Source: Postechiella marina
GTDB lineage: Bacteria > Bacteroidota > Bacteroidia > Flavobacteriales > Flavobacteriaceae
Direction: 5' to 3'
Assembly (NCBI RefSeq): GCF_039538365.1
Contig: NZ_BAABCA010000002.1
Location: 372,001-436,000 of the forward strand
DNA length: 64,000 nt
This document shows positions 8,629-17,439 of the stretch, one piece after another; position 1 is the first letter of the stretch, and the number at the start of each line of letters is the position of its first letter. The notes below the pieces were generated by a model. The model had not been told where the DNA came from and made no database searches. It was given only the letters and a program-made list of their open reading frames with translations. The position numbers were made by a program, and so were the translations under genes.

Positions 8629-9558
8629 ATGAAAAAGACCTTATTATTACTTGCGCTTTGTATCGGAATGGTTTCGGTAAACGCACAAACCAAAGAAGAA
8701 TTACAAAAACAAAAATCTGAAAAACAAGCCATTGCAGACGCTGCTCAAGCTGAAGCGAACGCTTTACAAGCTAAAATTGATGCTTTACCAGGTTGGAGAA
8801 AAGGAGCTTTTGGTACTATTGGAGGTAGCCTTTCTAATTTTAGCAACTGGTACGCTCAAGACGCACCAAACAACTCGTCTGGTAATATTGGATTTACTTT
8901 AAATGCTTTTGCTAATTTAATTGAAGACAACTTCTTTTGGAGAAACTCTTTAACAACAAACCTTAACTGGGTAAAATTAGACAATAAAGATAACGGTACA
9001 GATGACGATGATAGCTTTAACCCTACTACAGATGTTTTTAGCATTTCGTCTTTATACGGAAGAAATATTACTAAAACATTAGCTGTCTCTGGATTAGCAG
9101 AATACAGAACAACATTATTAAATAACTTTAACGACCCTGGTTATTTAGATGTTGGTGTTGGTGCTACATGGACACCTATCGAAAACTTAATTGTAGTTAT
9201 TCACCCATTAAACTACAACTTTGTATTTGCTGATAATGATGCTATTTTCGATTCGTCTCTAGGTGCTAAAATTGTAGCAGACTATACAAGACAAATTGGA
9301 GCTGTAAACTTTAAAACTAACCTTTCTGCTTTTCAAAGCTATAAATCTAGCGATTTATCTAACTGGACATGGACAAACTCTTTTAGCTACACACTATGGA
9401 AAATGATTGGTGTTGGTTTTGATTTTGGTTTAAGAAACAACAAGCAAGAAGCATTAAATTATGCTATAACTACTTTAGGAAACACAGGAGAAACGTTTGA
9501 CTCGGTTGATAACGACCTACAAACATACTACACTGTTGGTTTAAGCTATAAGTTTTAA
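8629..9558 (+). CDS. DUF3078 family outer-membrane protein
   Basis: 309 residues, with signal peptide MKKTLLLLALCIGMVSVNAQ, then an alpha-helical, Gln/Lys/Ala-rich coiled-coil segment (residues 20-50) and a beta-rich domain beginning at LPGWRKGAFGTIGGS. The FSNWYAQDAPNN stretch and the terminal GLSYKF, ending in Phe, fit a DUF3078 barrel-type protein of the Bacteroidota outer membrane. It is the last gene of the SUF-linked block and is closed by a strong terminator. Function unknown. Confidence 0.85.
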   Translation: MKKTLLLLALCIGMVSVNAQTKEELQKQKSEKQAIADAAQAEANALQAKIDALPGWRKGAFGTIGGSLSNFSNWYAQDAPNNSSGNIGFTLNAFANLIEDNFFWRNSLTTNLNWVKLDNKDNGTDDDDSFNPTTDVFSISSLYGRNITKTLAVSGLAEYRTTLLNNFNDPGYLDVGVGATWTPIENLIVVIHPLNYNFVFADNDAIFDSSLGAKIVADYTRQIGAVNFKTNLSAFQSYKSSDLSNWTWTNSFSYTLWKMIGVGFDFGLRNNKQEALNYAITTLGNTGETFDSVDNDLQTYYTVGLSYKF

Positions 9559-9576
9559 TACATAACAAAGCATTTT

Positions 9577-9618
9577 AAAAACTGTGTTTCTTTAATTAAG
9601 AAACACAGTTTTTTTTTA
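9577..9618 (+). terminator. Strong terminator after the DUF3078 gene
   Basis: A perfect 16-bp stem: AAAAACTGTGTTTCTT (9577-9592) and AAGAAACACAGTTTTT (9598-9613) with a 5-base loop, running into a tract of T residues. Confidence 0.9.
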
Positions 9619-9736
9619 CCCCTACTTTGCTCATGTCAGGGCTTGCTATAACTCTTCTAGTTTTATTCAAGTAATAGAAACCACTTAAAGACCACCCCTT
9701 GTGTTAACGCCTAAATAATTATTGATAAAGCAAAAC

Positions 9737-9782
9737 TTTAAAGGCCTAAACTTTTATAGGTGTAAACTTTAGTTTATTTTTG
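9737..9782 (+). promoter_or_regulatory. feo promoter and candidate metal-regulator operator
   Basis: TATTTTTG at 9775-9782 is the -7 box of feoAB. It overlaps a perfect small inverted repeat, TAAACT-TT-AGTTTA (9763-9776). Upstream lie TTTAAAGGCCTAAA (9737-9750) and a TTTA-N6-TAAA element (9753-9766). These AT-rich dyads resemble DtxR/MntR sites but are not the same as the clear site at 14185, so assignment is tentative. The remaining gap 9619-9736 has no gene; it contains a segment vaguely like the dispersed repeat (see rejected items). Confidence 0.4.
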
Positions 9783-9808
9783 CTTCTTTAAAATCAATCT
9801 AAATAAGC

Positions 9809-10042
9809 TTGCAAAACACTTTAGCACATCTTAAACGTGGAGAACATGGTATTATTACCGATGTTTCGTCTATTCATATTCCCTTAAAACTTCTAGAAAT
9901 GGGTTGTTTACCAGGTAACTCGGTTAAGCTAGTACAACTTGCTCCATTTCAAGATCCAATGTATTTAAATATTAATGGGACTCATTTAGCGATTAGAAAA
10001 GAAACCGCAATGCATATTCTAATTGAAAAAGTAAATGAGTAA
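9809..10042 (+). CDS. feoA: FeoA, ferrous iron transport accessory protein
   Basis: 77-residue FeoA, a small SH3-like cytoplasmic protein that assists FeoB. The start is TTG at 9809: an in-frame stop lies at 9800-9802, and the next ATG would remove the first strands of the domain. HLKRGEHGIITDV and LLEMGCLPGNSVKLVQ, then GTHLAIRKETAMHI, are family features. The end overlaps feoB by 8 bases, so the two are translationally coupled. Confidence 0.92.
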   Translation: MQNTLAHLKRGEHGIITDVSSIHIPLKLLEMGCLPGNSVKLVQLAPFQDPMYLNINGTHLAIRKETAMHILIEKVNE

Positions 10043-12275
10043 ACAAATAAATGTAGCCTTAATAGGCAATCCAAATACAGGAAAAACCTCTGTTTTTAAT
10101 GCTTTAACAGGTTTAAACCAAAAAGTTGGTAACTACCCTGGCATTACTGTAGAAAAAAAACAAGGGGTTTGCAAATTACCTCGAGGTGTTAAAGCGCATA
10201 TTATTGATTTGCCAGGAACTTACAGTTTAAACGCATCATCTTTAGACGAAAATGTGGTTATAGAACTGCTTTTAAATAAGAATGATAAAGACTTTCCAGA
10301 TATTGCTGTTGTGGTTAGCGATGTAGAAAATCTTAAACGAAATTTACTTATATATACGCAAATTAAAGACTTAGAAATCCCTACCATTCTTGTTATTAAT
10401 ATGGCAGACAGAATGAGCTACAAAGGTATTTCTTTAGATATTAACTACTTAGAAGAAAAACTAGATACTAAAATAGCTTTAATAAGTACACGTAAAAATG
10501 AAGGTATAGATTATTTAAAAAGCCTTATTGAAAATTATAAAGCTATTTCTACTTCACCTTGTTTAAACCCTTCAGAAATTGATAAAACATACTTTGATAA
10601 TCTAAAAAAAGCATTTCCTAACCAATTAACTTACAAACTTTGGCTGGTTATTACTCAAGATGTTAATTTTGGTAAAACAAACAGACAGGAAATTGAGGCT
10701 ATTGCTAGTTTTAAAACAAAAAGTAAAGGAGATTTAAAGCGCTTACAACAGAGAGAAACCATAAAACGTTATCAGTTTATAAATAATGTTCTTAAAAAAG
10801 GGCAAACTATAGATGCATCGCAAGCAAAAGACTTACGCTCTAAACTAGACCGTATTTTAACTCATAAAATTTGGGGTTACGTTATTTTCTTTTTTATCCT
10901 ACTTACCATTTTTCAAGCTATTTACGATTGGTCTGGCGTACCTATGGACTTTATCGATGGTGTTTTTGCATCGTTAAGCGAATGGACAAAAAACACATTG
11001 CCTCCAGGTGCTTTTACCAATTTATTAGCAGAAGGCATTATAGCTGGCTTAGGCGGTATAGTTATTTTTATTCCGCAAATAGCATTCTTATTTTTATTTA
11101 TTGCGGTACTTGAAGAAAGTGGATACATGAGTCGCGTAGTTTTTTTAATGGATAGAATAATGAGACGCTTTGGTTTAAGCGGAAAAAGTGTTGTGCCATT
11201 AATTTCTGGCACTGCCTGTGCCATTCCTGCAATTATGGCTACTCGTAACATAGAGAACTGGAAAGAACGCTTAATTACCATTCTTGTTACTCCTTTTACA
11301 ACCTGCTCGGCTCGTTTGCCTGTTTACTTAATTATAATTGCTTTAGTAATTCCCAAAGGTCGCTTTTTAGGCTTCATAAGCTATCAAGCACTAACACTTA
11401 TGCTTTTATATTTAATTGGATTTGGAGCAGCAGTTTTTTCGGCACACATTTTAAATAAAATATTAAAAATTAAAAGCAAAACATTTTTTGTTGTAGAAAT
11501 GCCTAACTACAAATTACCAATGTTTAAAAATGTAGCTATTACGGTTTTAGAAAAAACGAAATCGTTTATTTTTGGAGCAGGAAAAATTATTTTAGCCATA
11601 TCTATTGTTATCTGGATTTTAGGTTCTGTTGGCATTAATAATAGCTACGACAATGCCACTAGTATTGTTAACCAAGACATTGCTAAAAATGGTTTTAGTC
11701 ATATTCAGCAATTATCTTTAAAAAACAAAGAAGAACGCTACATAAATAGCTTAATTGAAGACAACGAAAATATAACAAAAACTCAAATATCAGATTCTTT
11801 AACAACAAAAAATCCAACGTTTAAAAAAGCAGTGATTAATGACGAAATAGCATCTCTTAAATTAGAAAATTCTGTTTTAGGATACATAGGAAAAGTTGTT
11901 GAACCCGCAATTAAACCACTAGGTTACGACTGGAAAATTGGTATTGCCATTGTAAGTAGTTTTGCTGCTAGAGAAGTTTTTATAAGCACACTGTCTACAA
12001 TTTATAGCGTAGGAAGTGAAGCTGAAGACGAAGAAAACAAAACCATTAGAGCCAAAATGGAAGCAGAAAAACACCAAGGCACTAACAAAGCTGTATTTAC
12101 ATTAGCTTCTGGTATATCTCTATTATTATTTTACGCCTTTGCTATGCAATGCATGAGTACTCTGGCAATTGTAAAAAAAGAAACCAATAGTTGGAAATGG
12201 CCTATTTTACAACTCGTAATCATGTCTGCTATTGCATACATTGCAGCTTTAATTGCATTTCAGTTTTTAAAATAA
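10035..12275 (+). CDS. feoB: FeoB, ferrous iron permease
   Basis: 746-residue Fe(II) transporter of the inner membrane. The N-terminal GTPase domain shows G1 GNPNTGKTS (residues 11-19), the G2 switch region NYPGITVEKKQG, G3 DLPGTYSL and G4 VINMADR. The membrane half carries the two Gate motifs, with Cys in VPLISGTACAIPAI and in TPFTTCSARLPVY. A roughly 65-residue charged insert (NNSYDNATSIVNQ onwards) lies between late helices, as is usual in Bacteroidota FeoB. Likely repressed by iron or Mn through the upstream dyads. Confidence 0.97.
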   Translation: MSKQINVALIGNPNTGKTSVFNALTGLNQKVGNYPGITVEKKQGVCKLPRGVKAHIIDLPGTYSLNASSLDENVVIELLLNKNDKDFPDIAVVVSDVENLKRNLLIYTQIKDLEIPTILVINMADRMSYKGISLDINYLEEKLDTKIALISTRKNEGIDYLKSLIENYKAISTSPCLNPSEIDKTYFDNLKKAFPNQLTYKLWLVITQDVNFGKTNRQEIEAIASFKTKSKGDLKRLQQRETIKRYQFINNVLKKGQTIDASQAKDLRSKLDRILTHKIWGYVIFFFILLTIFQAIYDWSGVPMDFIDGVFASLSEWTKNTLPPGAFTNLLAEGIIAGLGGIVIFIPQIAFLFLFIAVLEESGYMSRVVFLMDRIMRRFGLSGKSVVPLISGTACAIPAIMATRNIENWKERLITILVTPFTTCSARLPVYLIIIALVIPKGRFLGFISYQALTLMLLYLIGFGAAVFSAHILNKILKIKSKTFFVVEMPNYKLPMFKNVAITVLEKTKSFIFGAGKIILAISIVIWILGSVGINNSYDNATSIVNQDIAKNGFSHIQQLSLKNKEERYINSLIEDNENITKTQISDSLTTKNPTFKKAVINDEIASLKLENSVLGYIGKVVEPAIKPLGYDWKIGIAIVSSFAAREVFISTLSTIYSVGSEAEDEENKTIRAKMEAEKHQGTNKAVFTLASGISLLLFYAFAMQCMSTLAIVKKETNSWKWPILQLVIMSAIAYIAALIAFQFLK

Positions 12276-12332
12276 TTATGTAACTTGTAATATATTTTGA
12301 AAGCCATTACAAACCGTATCGACTAAACAAAA

Positions 12333-12473
12333 ATGAATACCATTATACAAAATATACTCGTTTTTATAACCGCTAGTTTTGCTCTAACATATATTGTAAA
12401 AAAATATGTTTGGACGTCTAAAAAGAAAAAAACTAAATCATGTGGCGGAGACAACAGTTGTGGCTGCCATTAA
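12333..12473 (+). CDS. FeoB-associated Cys-rich membrane peptide
   Basis: A 46-residue ORF: one N-terminal membrane helix (about residues 5-25, LVFITASFALTYIV), then KKYVWTSKKKKTK, then the Cys-rich tail SCGGDNSCGCH. This is the layout of the FeoB-associated Cys-rich membrane protein family found directly after feoB. It starts 57 bases after feoB. The tail could bind Fe(II) or cluster iron near the FeoB exit; that role is inferred. Confidence 0.85.
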   Translation: MNTIIQNILVFITASFALTYIVKKYVWTSKKKKTKSCGGDNSCGCH

Positions 12474-12504
12474 TTATTTACTAAAATTTTAAGTAAATAA
12501 TTTT
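12473..12504 (+). terminator. Probable terminator of the feo operon
   Basis: ATTATTTACT (12473-12482) and AGTAAATAAT (12492-12501) form a perfect 10-bp stem with a 9-base loop, followed by TTT. It is AT-rich and therefore weak, but lies directly after the Cys-rich peptide stop. Nothing else is evident between 12505 and 12592. Confidence 0.5.
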
Positions 12505-12592
12505 AAAAACTATTTTAGGCAAATTACTATCTCATTTTTTATAACTACTTTAATGGTTTACAACTAAAACCACAATAAGCAATTCATTAAAA

Positions 12593-13480
12593 ATGAAAAA
12601 ACCTTTATTCTCCACCCTAGTATTATCTCTACTCTGTATTAGTTTATCTTTTGCTCAAAAAAAAGGTAAAACAATAACACTTTTTGATTCAGAATTATCA
12701 AATTTTGAAAAATGGATTGGTGTACCTCACGAAACAGTAGAAGGCTTACCAGCAGGAACATATCAATCAGCTAATGTGCATGCAGGCACACCTCTTGGAC
12801 TTAATAACGATATTAAAAATGTGTTTTCTACCATAGAAGAAAATGGGGAAGTTGTTTTAAAAATTACTGGAGAAATTTATGGTGGTTTAACAACAAAAGC
12901 TTCGTATCAAAATTATCATTTAAGTGTTTATTTTAAATGGGGAGAAAAAAAATGGGCGCCTAGGTTAAACATACTAAGAGACAATGGTATTTTATATCAC
13001 GCTTATGGTGCGCATGGTCGTTTCTGGAAAACATGGAAAACAAGTTTAGAATACCAAGTACAAGAAACAGACATGGGCGATTTTATCTCTATTGGAGGCA
13101 ATACAGGCCAACCAAAAGTTGGTAGCCCTATAATTGAAATAAAAGGCGATAATACCGATAAGCGGGGCAAGTTTAACATTAACTCTAAAACCTATTTAAA
13201 AAAACCGGGTTATGTTAGCGCTTACCCAGAAACCGATTTGCCTAACGGACAGTGGAACCATTTAGAGTTATACGTAGTTGGCAACAACTCGGTACATGTT
13301 GTAAATGGAGAAATTGTAATGGTTGTAGAAAATGCAAAAAAACATGACGGAACCATTTTAAACAAAGGTCAAATACAAATACAATCTGAAGCTGCAGAAT
13401 GTTATTATAAACAACTCACTATTACGGGAATTAATAAGTTTCCAAAAAAAATCAGAAAACAAATTCAACTTAAAAAATAA
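12593..13480 (+). CDS. DUF1080 (3-keto-disaccharide hydrolase-like) secreted protein
   Basis: 295 residues with a signal peptide (MKKPLFSTLVLSLLCISLSFAQ) and one DUF1080 concanavalin-like domain covering the rest. It begins TLFDSELSNFEKWIG and contains YHLSVYFKWGEKKWAPR and NGQWNHLELYVVG. The family includes periplasmic 3-keto-glycoside hydrolases and sugar-binding proteins. Nothing around it concerns sugars; it stands between feo and the metal regulator. Substrate unknown. Confidence 0.85.
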   Translation: MKKPLFSTLVLSLLCISLSFAQKKGKTITLFDSELSNFEKWIGVPHETVEGLPAGTYQSANVHAGTPLGLNNDIKNVFSTIEENGEVVLKITGEIYGGLTTKASYQNYHLSVYFKWGEKKWAPRLNILRDNGILYHAYGAHGRFWKTWKTSLEYQVQETDMGDFISIGGNTGQPKVGSPIIEIKGDNTDKRGKFNINSKTYLKKPGYVSAYPETDLPNGQWNHLELYVVGNNSVHVVNGEIVMVVENAKKHDGTILNKGQIQIQSEAAECYYKQLTITGINKFPKKIRKQIQLKK

Positions 13481-13484
13481 CGAA

Positions 13485-14141
13485 TTAAGACAACTTAACA
13501 AACAGGTTGTTTGCAATTAAATTAGATATAATAAGCTCTTTCGAATTTACCTCAATAGTTACAGAGTTGTCAAAAGGTTCTTTATGAATCACTTTCAAGG
13601 CTGTACCCAATGCAATTTTATTTTTATCTAAATATTTTAAGAATTCTGAGGATGAATCTTGTACACCAACACAAATACAAGAATCGTTTATTTGTGCCTG
13701 CGATAATAAAATTTTATCTATGCTTTTAATTTTTCCTGTTTCGTCTGGAATAGGATCTCCGTGCGGGTCATGTGTTGGGTACTCCAAAAAAGCATCTAAC
13801 TGTTTAATTAATTTCTCAGACTTAATATGTTCTAATTGCTCTGCAACCTCATGTATTTCGTCCCAAGAAAAATTCAGTTTTTCAACTAAAAAAACCTCCC
13901 AAAGCCTGTGTTTTCTAACAACACCTATTGCAATTTTCCTACCTGTATTAGTTAGGGTTACGCCTTGATACTTTTTATAATCGGCATATCCTTTCTCAGA
14001 TAGTTTCTTAACCATATCTGTAACAGAAGACGCTTTGGTCTCCATATCTTTTGCTATAGCATTTGTACTAACGTTATGCTCGCCTTGTTTACCTAAGTGA
14101 TAAATGGCCTTAATATAGTTTTCTTCGGTAAGAGTTATCAT
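13485..14141 (-). CDS. DtxR/MntR-family metal-dependent transcriptional regulator
   Basis: 218-residue metal-sensing repressor with three parts: a winged helix (residues 1-70, KASSVTDMVKKLSEKGY is the recognition helix), a dimerisation domain with HRLWEVFLVEKL and AEQLEHIKSEKL, and a C-terminal FeoA-like SH3 domain (about 145-218). PTHDPHGDPIP is a family signature. Glu occupies the place of the DtxR/IdeR Cys102, as in MntR, which favours Mn(II) sensing; Asn is where MntR has Asp8. Transcribed divergently from a TonB receptor with a shared palindrome. Likely controls the receptor, the Tro-like transporter and itself. Confidence 0.92.
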   Translation of the reverse strand: MITLTEENYIKAIYHLGKQGEHNVSTNAIAKDMETKASSVTDMVKKLSEKGYADYKKYQGVTLTNTGRKIAIGVVRKHRLWEVFLVEKLNFSWDEIHEVAEQLEHIKSEKLIKQLDAFLEYPTHDPHGDPIPDETGKIKSIDKILLSQAQINDSCICVGVQDSSSEFLKYLDKNKIALGTALKVIHKEPFDNSVTIEVNSKELIISNLIANNLFVKLS

Positions 14142-14160
14142 ATGTTGTTTTTAGACCAAA

Positions 14161-14168
14161 CAAATATA
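14161..14168 (-). promoter_or_regulatory. -7 box of the DtxR-type gene
   Basis: On the minus strand this reads TATATTTG, an exact TAnnTTTG match 19 bases before the ATG. Its -33 region would fall inside the palindrome at 14185-14218. Confidence 0.55.
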
Positions 14169-14184
14169 TAAAATTTATAACTTT

Positions 14185-14218
14185 AAAATAATTTTTAGAC
14201 TTACCTAAAAATTATTTT
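14185..14218. promoter_or_regulatory. Perfect palindromic operator between dtxR-type gene and TonB receptor
   Basis: AAAATAATTTTTAG (14185-14198) and CTAAAAATTATTTT (14205-14218) are perfect 14-bp reverse complements around the spacer ACTTAC. The core TTAG-N6-CTAA is the core of DtxR/IdeR-type boxes. It lies between the -7 boxes of the two divergent genes and covers the expected -33 regions of both, so a bound repressor would block both promoters. Confidence 0.8.
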
Positions 14219-14225
14219 ATATTTG
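14218..14225 (+). promoter_or_regulatory. -7 box of the TonB receptor gene
   Basis: TATATTTG, an exact consensus match, starts at the last base of the right arm of the palindrome and lies 15 bases before the ATG at 14241. Confidence 0.6.
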
Positions 14226-14240
14226 TAAAAAATAAAATAG

Positions 14241-16487
14241 ATGAAGCACCTAACAATTGGCATATTAAGCTTATTTTCCTTAACTATAAATGCCCAAAAT
14301 ATAATAGGTAAAACCACAACAGATAACAAACCTTTACCCTATGTAAATGTTTATATAAAAGGGTTAAAAAAAGGAGCTGTATCTCAAGACAATGGAGCTT
14401 TTAATATTACCAACGTTAAAGCTGGAACCTATACTATAATTGCTTCTTTTACGGGTTATAAAACACAAAAGAAAACACTTACCATTACAAACAAAGATGC
14501 TTATCTAAATTTTGATTTACCAGAATCTGAAATGTTAGACGAAGTTGTTGTAACAGGAACCCTAAAAGCAGTTTCTAGATTAGAAAGCCCTGTACCCGTA
14601 GAGGTATATACCCCAACTTTTTTAAAAAAGAACCCTACACCCAATATTTTTGAAGCTTTACAAAATGTAAATGGTGTTCGCCCACAAATTAATTGTAATG
14701 TATGTAACACTGGCGATATACACATTAACGGTTTAGAGGGTCCATATACGCTTGTACTTATAGATGGCATGCCTATTGTTAGTGGTTTATCTACTGTATA
14801 TGGTCTGTCTGGTATACCAAATTCTTTAATAGAACAAATAGAAATTGTAAAAGGTCCTGCATCGTCACTTTATGGTAGTGAAGCAGTTGGCGGTTTAATA
14901 AATATAATAACAAAACTCCCAGAAAATGCACCTCGCTTTTTTGCAGATAGCTACGTTACGGGCTGGGGAGAACTTAATTTAGATTTAGGTTTTAATACCA
15001 AAGTTGGCAAAAAAGCCAATTTACTTTTTGGAGTTAATTACTTTAATTATAACAACCCAATAGATAATAATGGTGATAATTTTACCGATTTAACCCTACA
15101 AAACAGAATTTCTATTTTCCAAAAATGGAATTTCAAAAGAAAAGAAAATAGAGTATTCTCTCTAGCAGGAAGAGTGTTTTACGAAGACCGCTGGGGAGGA
15201 GAAATGCAATGGAATTCTTCGTTTAGAGGAGGAGATGATATTTACGGAGAAAGCATTTACACAAAACGAGCAGAACTTTTAGGAACATACCAACTTCCTA
15301 TTAAAGATAAAGTTATGTTTCAATTCTCTTACACAGACCACGATCAAAGTTCTGTATATGGCAACACACCTTATTTAGCGCAACAGCGTATTGGTTTTGG
15401 GCAATTTACTTGGGATAAACCTTTAAAAAATCACGATTTATTATTTGGCGCTGCTGCTAGATACAATTATTATAACGATAGCACACCTGCCACTGCCAAT
15501 GCAGACGAAGTAGTTATTCCGTCGTTATTTGCCCAAGACGAAATTAAATTAAGCAACAAACACACCTTATTACTTGGTGCTCGCTACGATTACGACAAAA
15601 GACACGGTAATATTTTTACACCACGTATTGCATATAAGTTTAAACCAACTGCAGACGATGTGTTTCGTATAAATGCAGGTACTGGCTTTAGAGTGGTTAA
15701 TATTTTTACCGAAGAGCACGCGGCACTTACAGGTGCTAGAGATGTTATAATTGCCGAAGAATTAAAACCAGAGCGCTCGTACAACATTAATGTAAATTAC
15801 CTTAAAAAAATATATACAAAGTCTGGTGCTATAATTGGTTTAGACGCATCGGCATGGTATACCCATTTCTCTAATTTAATTCTACCAGATTACGACTCCA
15901 ACCCAAACCAAATAATTTACGATAACCTTAACGGAAAAGCCATAACCAAAGGAGTTAGCTTAAACATAGATGCTATTATAGCTAGCGGAATAAAAGTTTT
16001 AATTGGTGGTACACTACAAGACGTTTCGCAAACAGAACAAGGTGTTACAAAACGTCAAATATTAACCGAGCGTTTTACAGGCACATGGGCTGCATCATAC
16101 AAAAATTACAAATACAACTTAACCTTCGATTATACTGGTAATATTTACGGACCAATGCGCCTGCCTTTATTAAGCGATCTAGATCCGCGAAGCGAAAATT
16201 CACCAACATGGAGTATTCAAAACATACAGTTAACCTACGATGGTTTAACTAATTTAGAAATTTATGGAGGCATAAAAAATCTATTAAACTGGACACCAAA
16301 TAAAGGCAACCCTTTTATTATAGCCAGAGCCAACGATCCTTTTGATAATAACGTAACCTTTAACAGCAATGGTAATGCAGAAGTAACACCAGATAATCCA
16401 TACGGACTAACCTTCGACCCATCCTACGTTTACGCACCAAACCAAGGTATAAGAGCCTTTTTAGGCTTAAGGTATTCATTTAAATAA
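14241..16487 (+). CDS. TonB-dependent receptor, probably for a metal complex
   Basis: 748-residue outer-membrane receptor. Signal peptide (residues 1-19), carboxypeptidase-regulatory-like domain (20-100, PLPYVNVYIKGLKKGAVS), plug (about 100-225, with LVLIDGMPIV, then IEIVKGPASSLYGSEA and GGLINIIT), then a 22-strand-type barrel ending LGLRYSFK. The plug carries a CNVC pair (Cys152, Cys155). Its operator, the divergent DtxR-type regulator and the downstream Tro-like ABC genes argue that it imports a Mn, Zn or Fe compound. No heme-type signature is seen. Confidence 0.92.
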   Translation: MKHLTIGILSLFSLTINAQNIIGKTTTDNKPLPYVNVYIKGLKKGAVSQDNGAFNITNVKAGTYTIIASFTGYKTQKKTLTITNKDAYLNFDLPESEMLDEVVVTGTLKAVSRLESPVPVEVYTPTFLKKNPTPNIFEALQNVNGVRPQINCNVCNTGDIHINGLEGPYTLVLIDGMPIVSGLSTVYGLSGIPNSLIEQIEIVKGPASSLYGSEAVGGLINIITKLPENAPRFFADSYVTGWGELNLDLGFNTKVGKKANLLFGVNYFNYNNPIDNNGDNFTDLTLQNRISIFQKWNFKRKENRVFSLAGRVFYEDRWGGEMQWNSSFRGGDDIYGESIYTKRAELLGTYQLPIKDKVMFQFSYTDHDQSSVYGNTPYLAQQRIGFGQFTWDKPLKNHDLLFGAAARYNYYNDSTPATANADEVVIPSLFAQDEIKLSNKHTLLLGARYDYDKRHGNIFTPRIAYKFKPTADDVFRINAGTGFRVVNIFTEEHAALTGARDVIIAEELKPERSYNINVNYLKKIYTKSGAIIGLDASAWYTHFSNLILPDYDSNPNQIIYDNLNGKAITKGVSLNIDAIIASGIKVLIGGTLQDVSQTEQGVTKRQILTERFTGTWAASYKNYKYNLTFDYTGNIYGPMRLPLLSDLDPRSENSPTWSIQNIQLTYDGLTNLEIYGGIKNLLNWTPNKGNPFIIARANDPFDNNVTFNSNGNAEVTPDNPYGLTFDPSYVYAPNQGIRAFLGLRYSFK

Positions 16488-16525
16488 TTAACTGGTTTTT
16501 AGTAATTTCACACAAAATAAAACAC

Positions 16526-17437
16526 ATGAAAAAATACATATACACAACTCTAATTTGTTTAACCATTTTAAGCTGTAAAAACACTAAAAAAACCAACGGA
16601 AAAATAAATGTGGTAACCACTACATCTATGATAACAGACTTGGTAAAAAACATAGCAGGCAATCAAGTTAACATACAAGGCTTAATGGGTAGTGGTGTAG
16701 ACCCGCATTTATACAAAGCCAGCGAAGGCGACGTAACCAAACTAGCAAACGCAGATTTAATTTTTTACAACGGTTTACACCTAGAAGGCAAACTTGTAGA
16801 AGTGTTCGAAAAAATGCACAGTAAAAAAACAAAAACCATTGCCATTGCAGATGCGTTAGATAAAAACACCTTAATATCATCAGAGTATTTTGCATCAAAC
16901 TACGACCCACACATTTGGTTTAATGCAGACTATTGGATTCTAGCCACACAATTTGTAGCCAATAAACTATCCGAAGCCATTCCAGAACAAAAACCAACCT
17001 TTCAAGACAACGCGACAAAATACATAAATCAATTAAAAGCCTTAAAAACAAAACTAGAAACCCAAATAACAACACTACCCAAAGAAAAACGCATACTAGT
17101 AACAGCACACGATGCTTTTAACTATTTCGGAAAATCTTTTCAATTCGAAGTCGTAGGTCTACAAGGCATATCTACAGCAACCGAAGCAGGCGTGCAAGAT
17201 GTTCAAAAACTAGCAGCTTTTATAATAGAGAAAAAAGTAAAAGCTATATTTGTAGAAAGCTCTGTGCCAAAACGCACAATAGAAGCATTGCAAGCTGCAG
17301 TAAAATCTAAAAATCACGATGTTAAAATTGGAGGTTCTTTATATTCAGACGCATTAGGCAACGCAAACACCGTAGAAGGCACATATATAGGCATGTTCGA
17401 GTATAATGTAAACACCATAGTAAATGCATTAAAATAA
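16526..17437 (+). CDS. TroA-like Mn/Zn-binding lipoprotein
   Basis: Substrate-binding protein of a cluster A-I metal ABC transporter; 303 residues with lipobox LTILSC (Cys17). The ligands expected of TroA are present: His in GVDPHLYKAS, His in YDPHIWFN, His in TAHDAFNYFG and Asp in GGSLYSDALG. The segment GLQGISTATEAGVQDVQKL, then IFVESSVPK, is very close to Treponema TroA. A His at the third position is compatible with Zn as well as Mn. It is followed by the ATPase and two permeases. Confidence 0.92.
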   Translation: MKKYIYTTLICLTILSCKNTKKTNGKINVVTTTSMITDLVKNIAGNQVNIQGLMGSGVDPHLYKASEGDVTKLANADLIFYNGLHLEGKLVEVFEKMHSKKTKTIAIADALDKNTLISSEYFASNYDPHIWFNADYWILATQFVANKLSEAIPEQKPTFQDNATKYINQLKALKTKLETQITTLPKEKRILVTAHDAFNYFGKSFQFEVVGLQGISTATEAGVQDVQKLAAFIIEKKVKAIFVESSVPKRTIEALQAAVKSKNHDVKIGGSLYSDALGNANTVEGTYIGMFEYNVNTIVNALK

Positions 17438-17439
17438 CA

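Noticed and set aside
9621..9720. Possible fifth copy of the dispersed repeat (TGTCAGGGCTTGCTATAACTC)
   Set aside because: Only a short left-hand block resembles copy C; no paired ends or inner stem were found.
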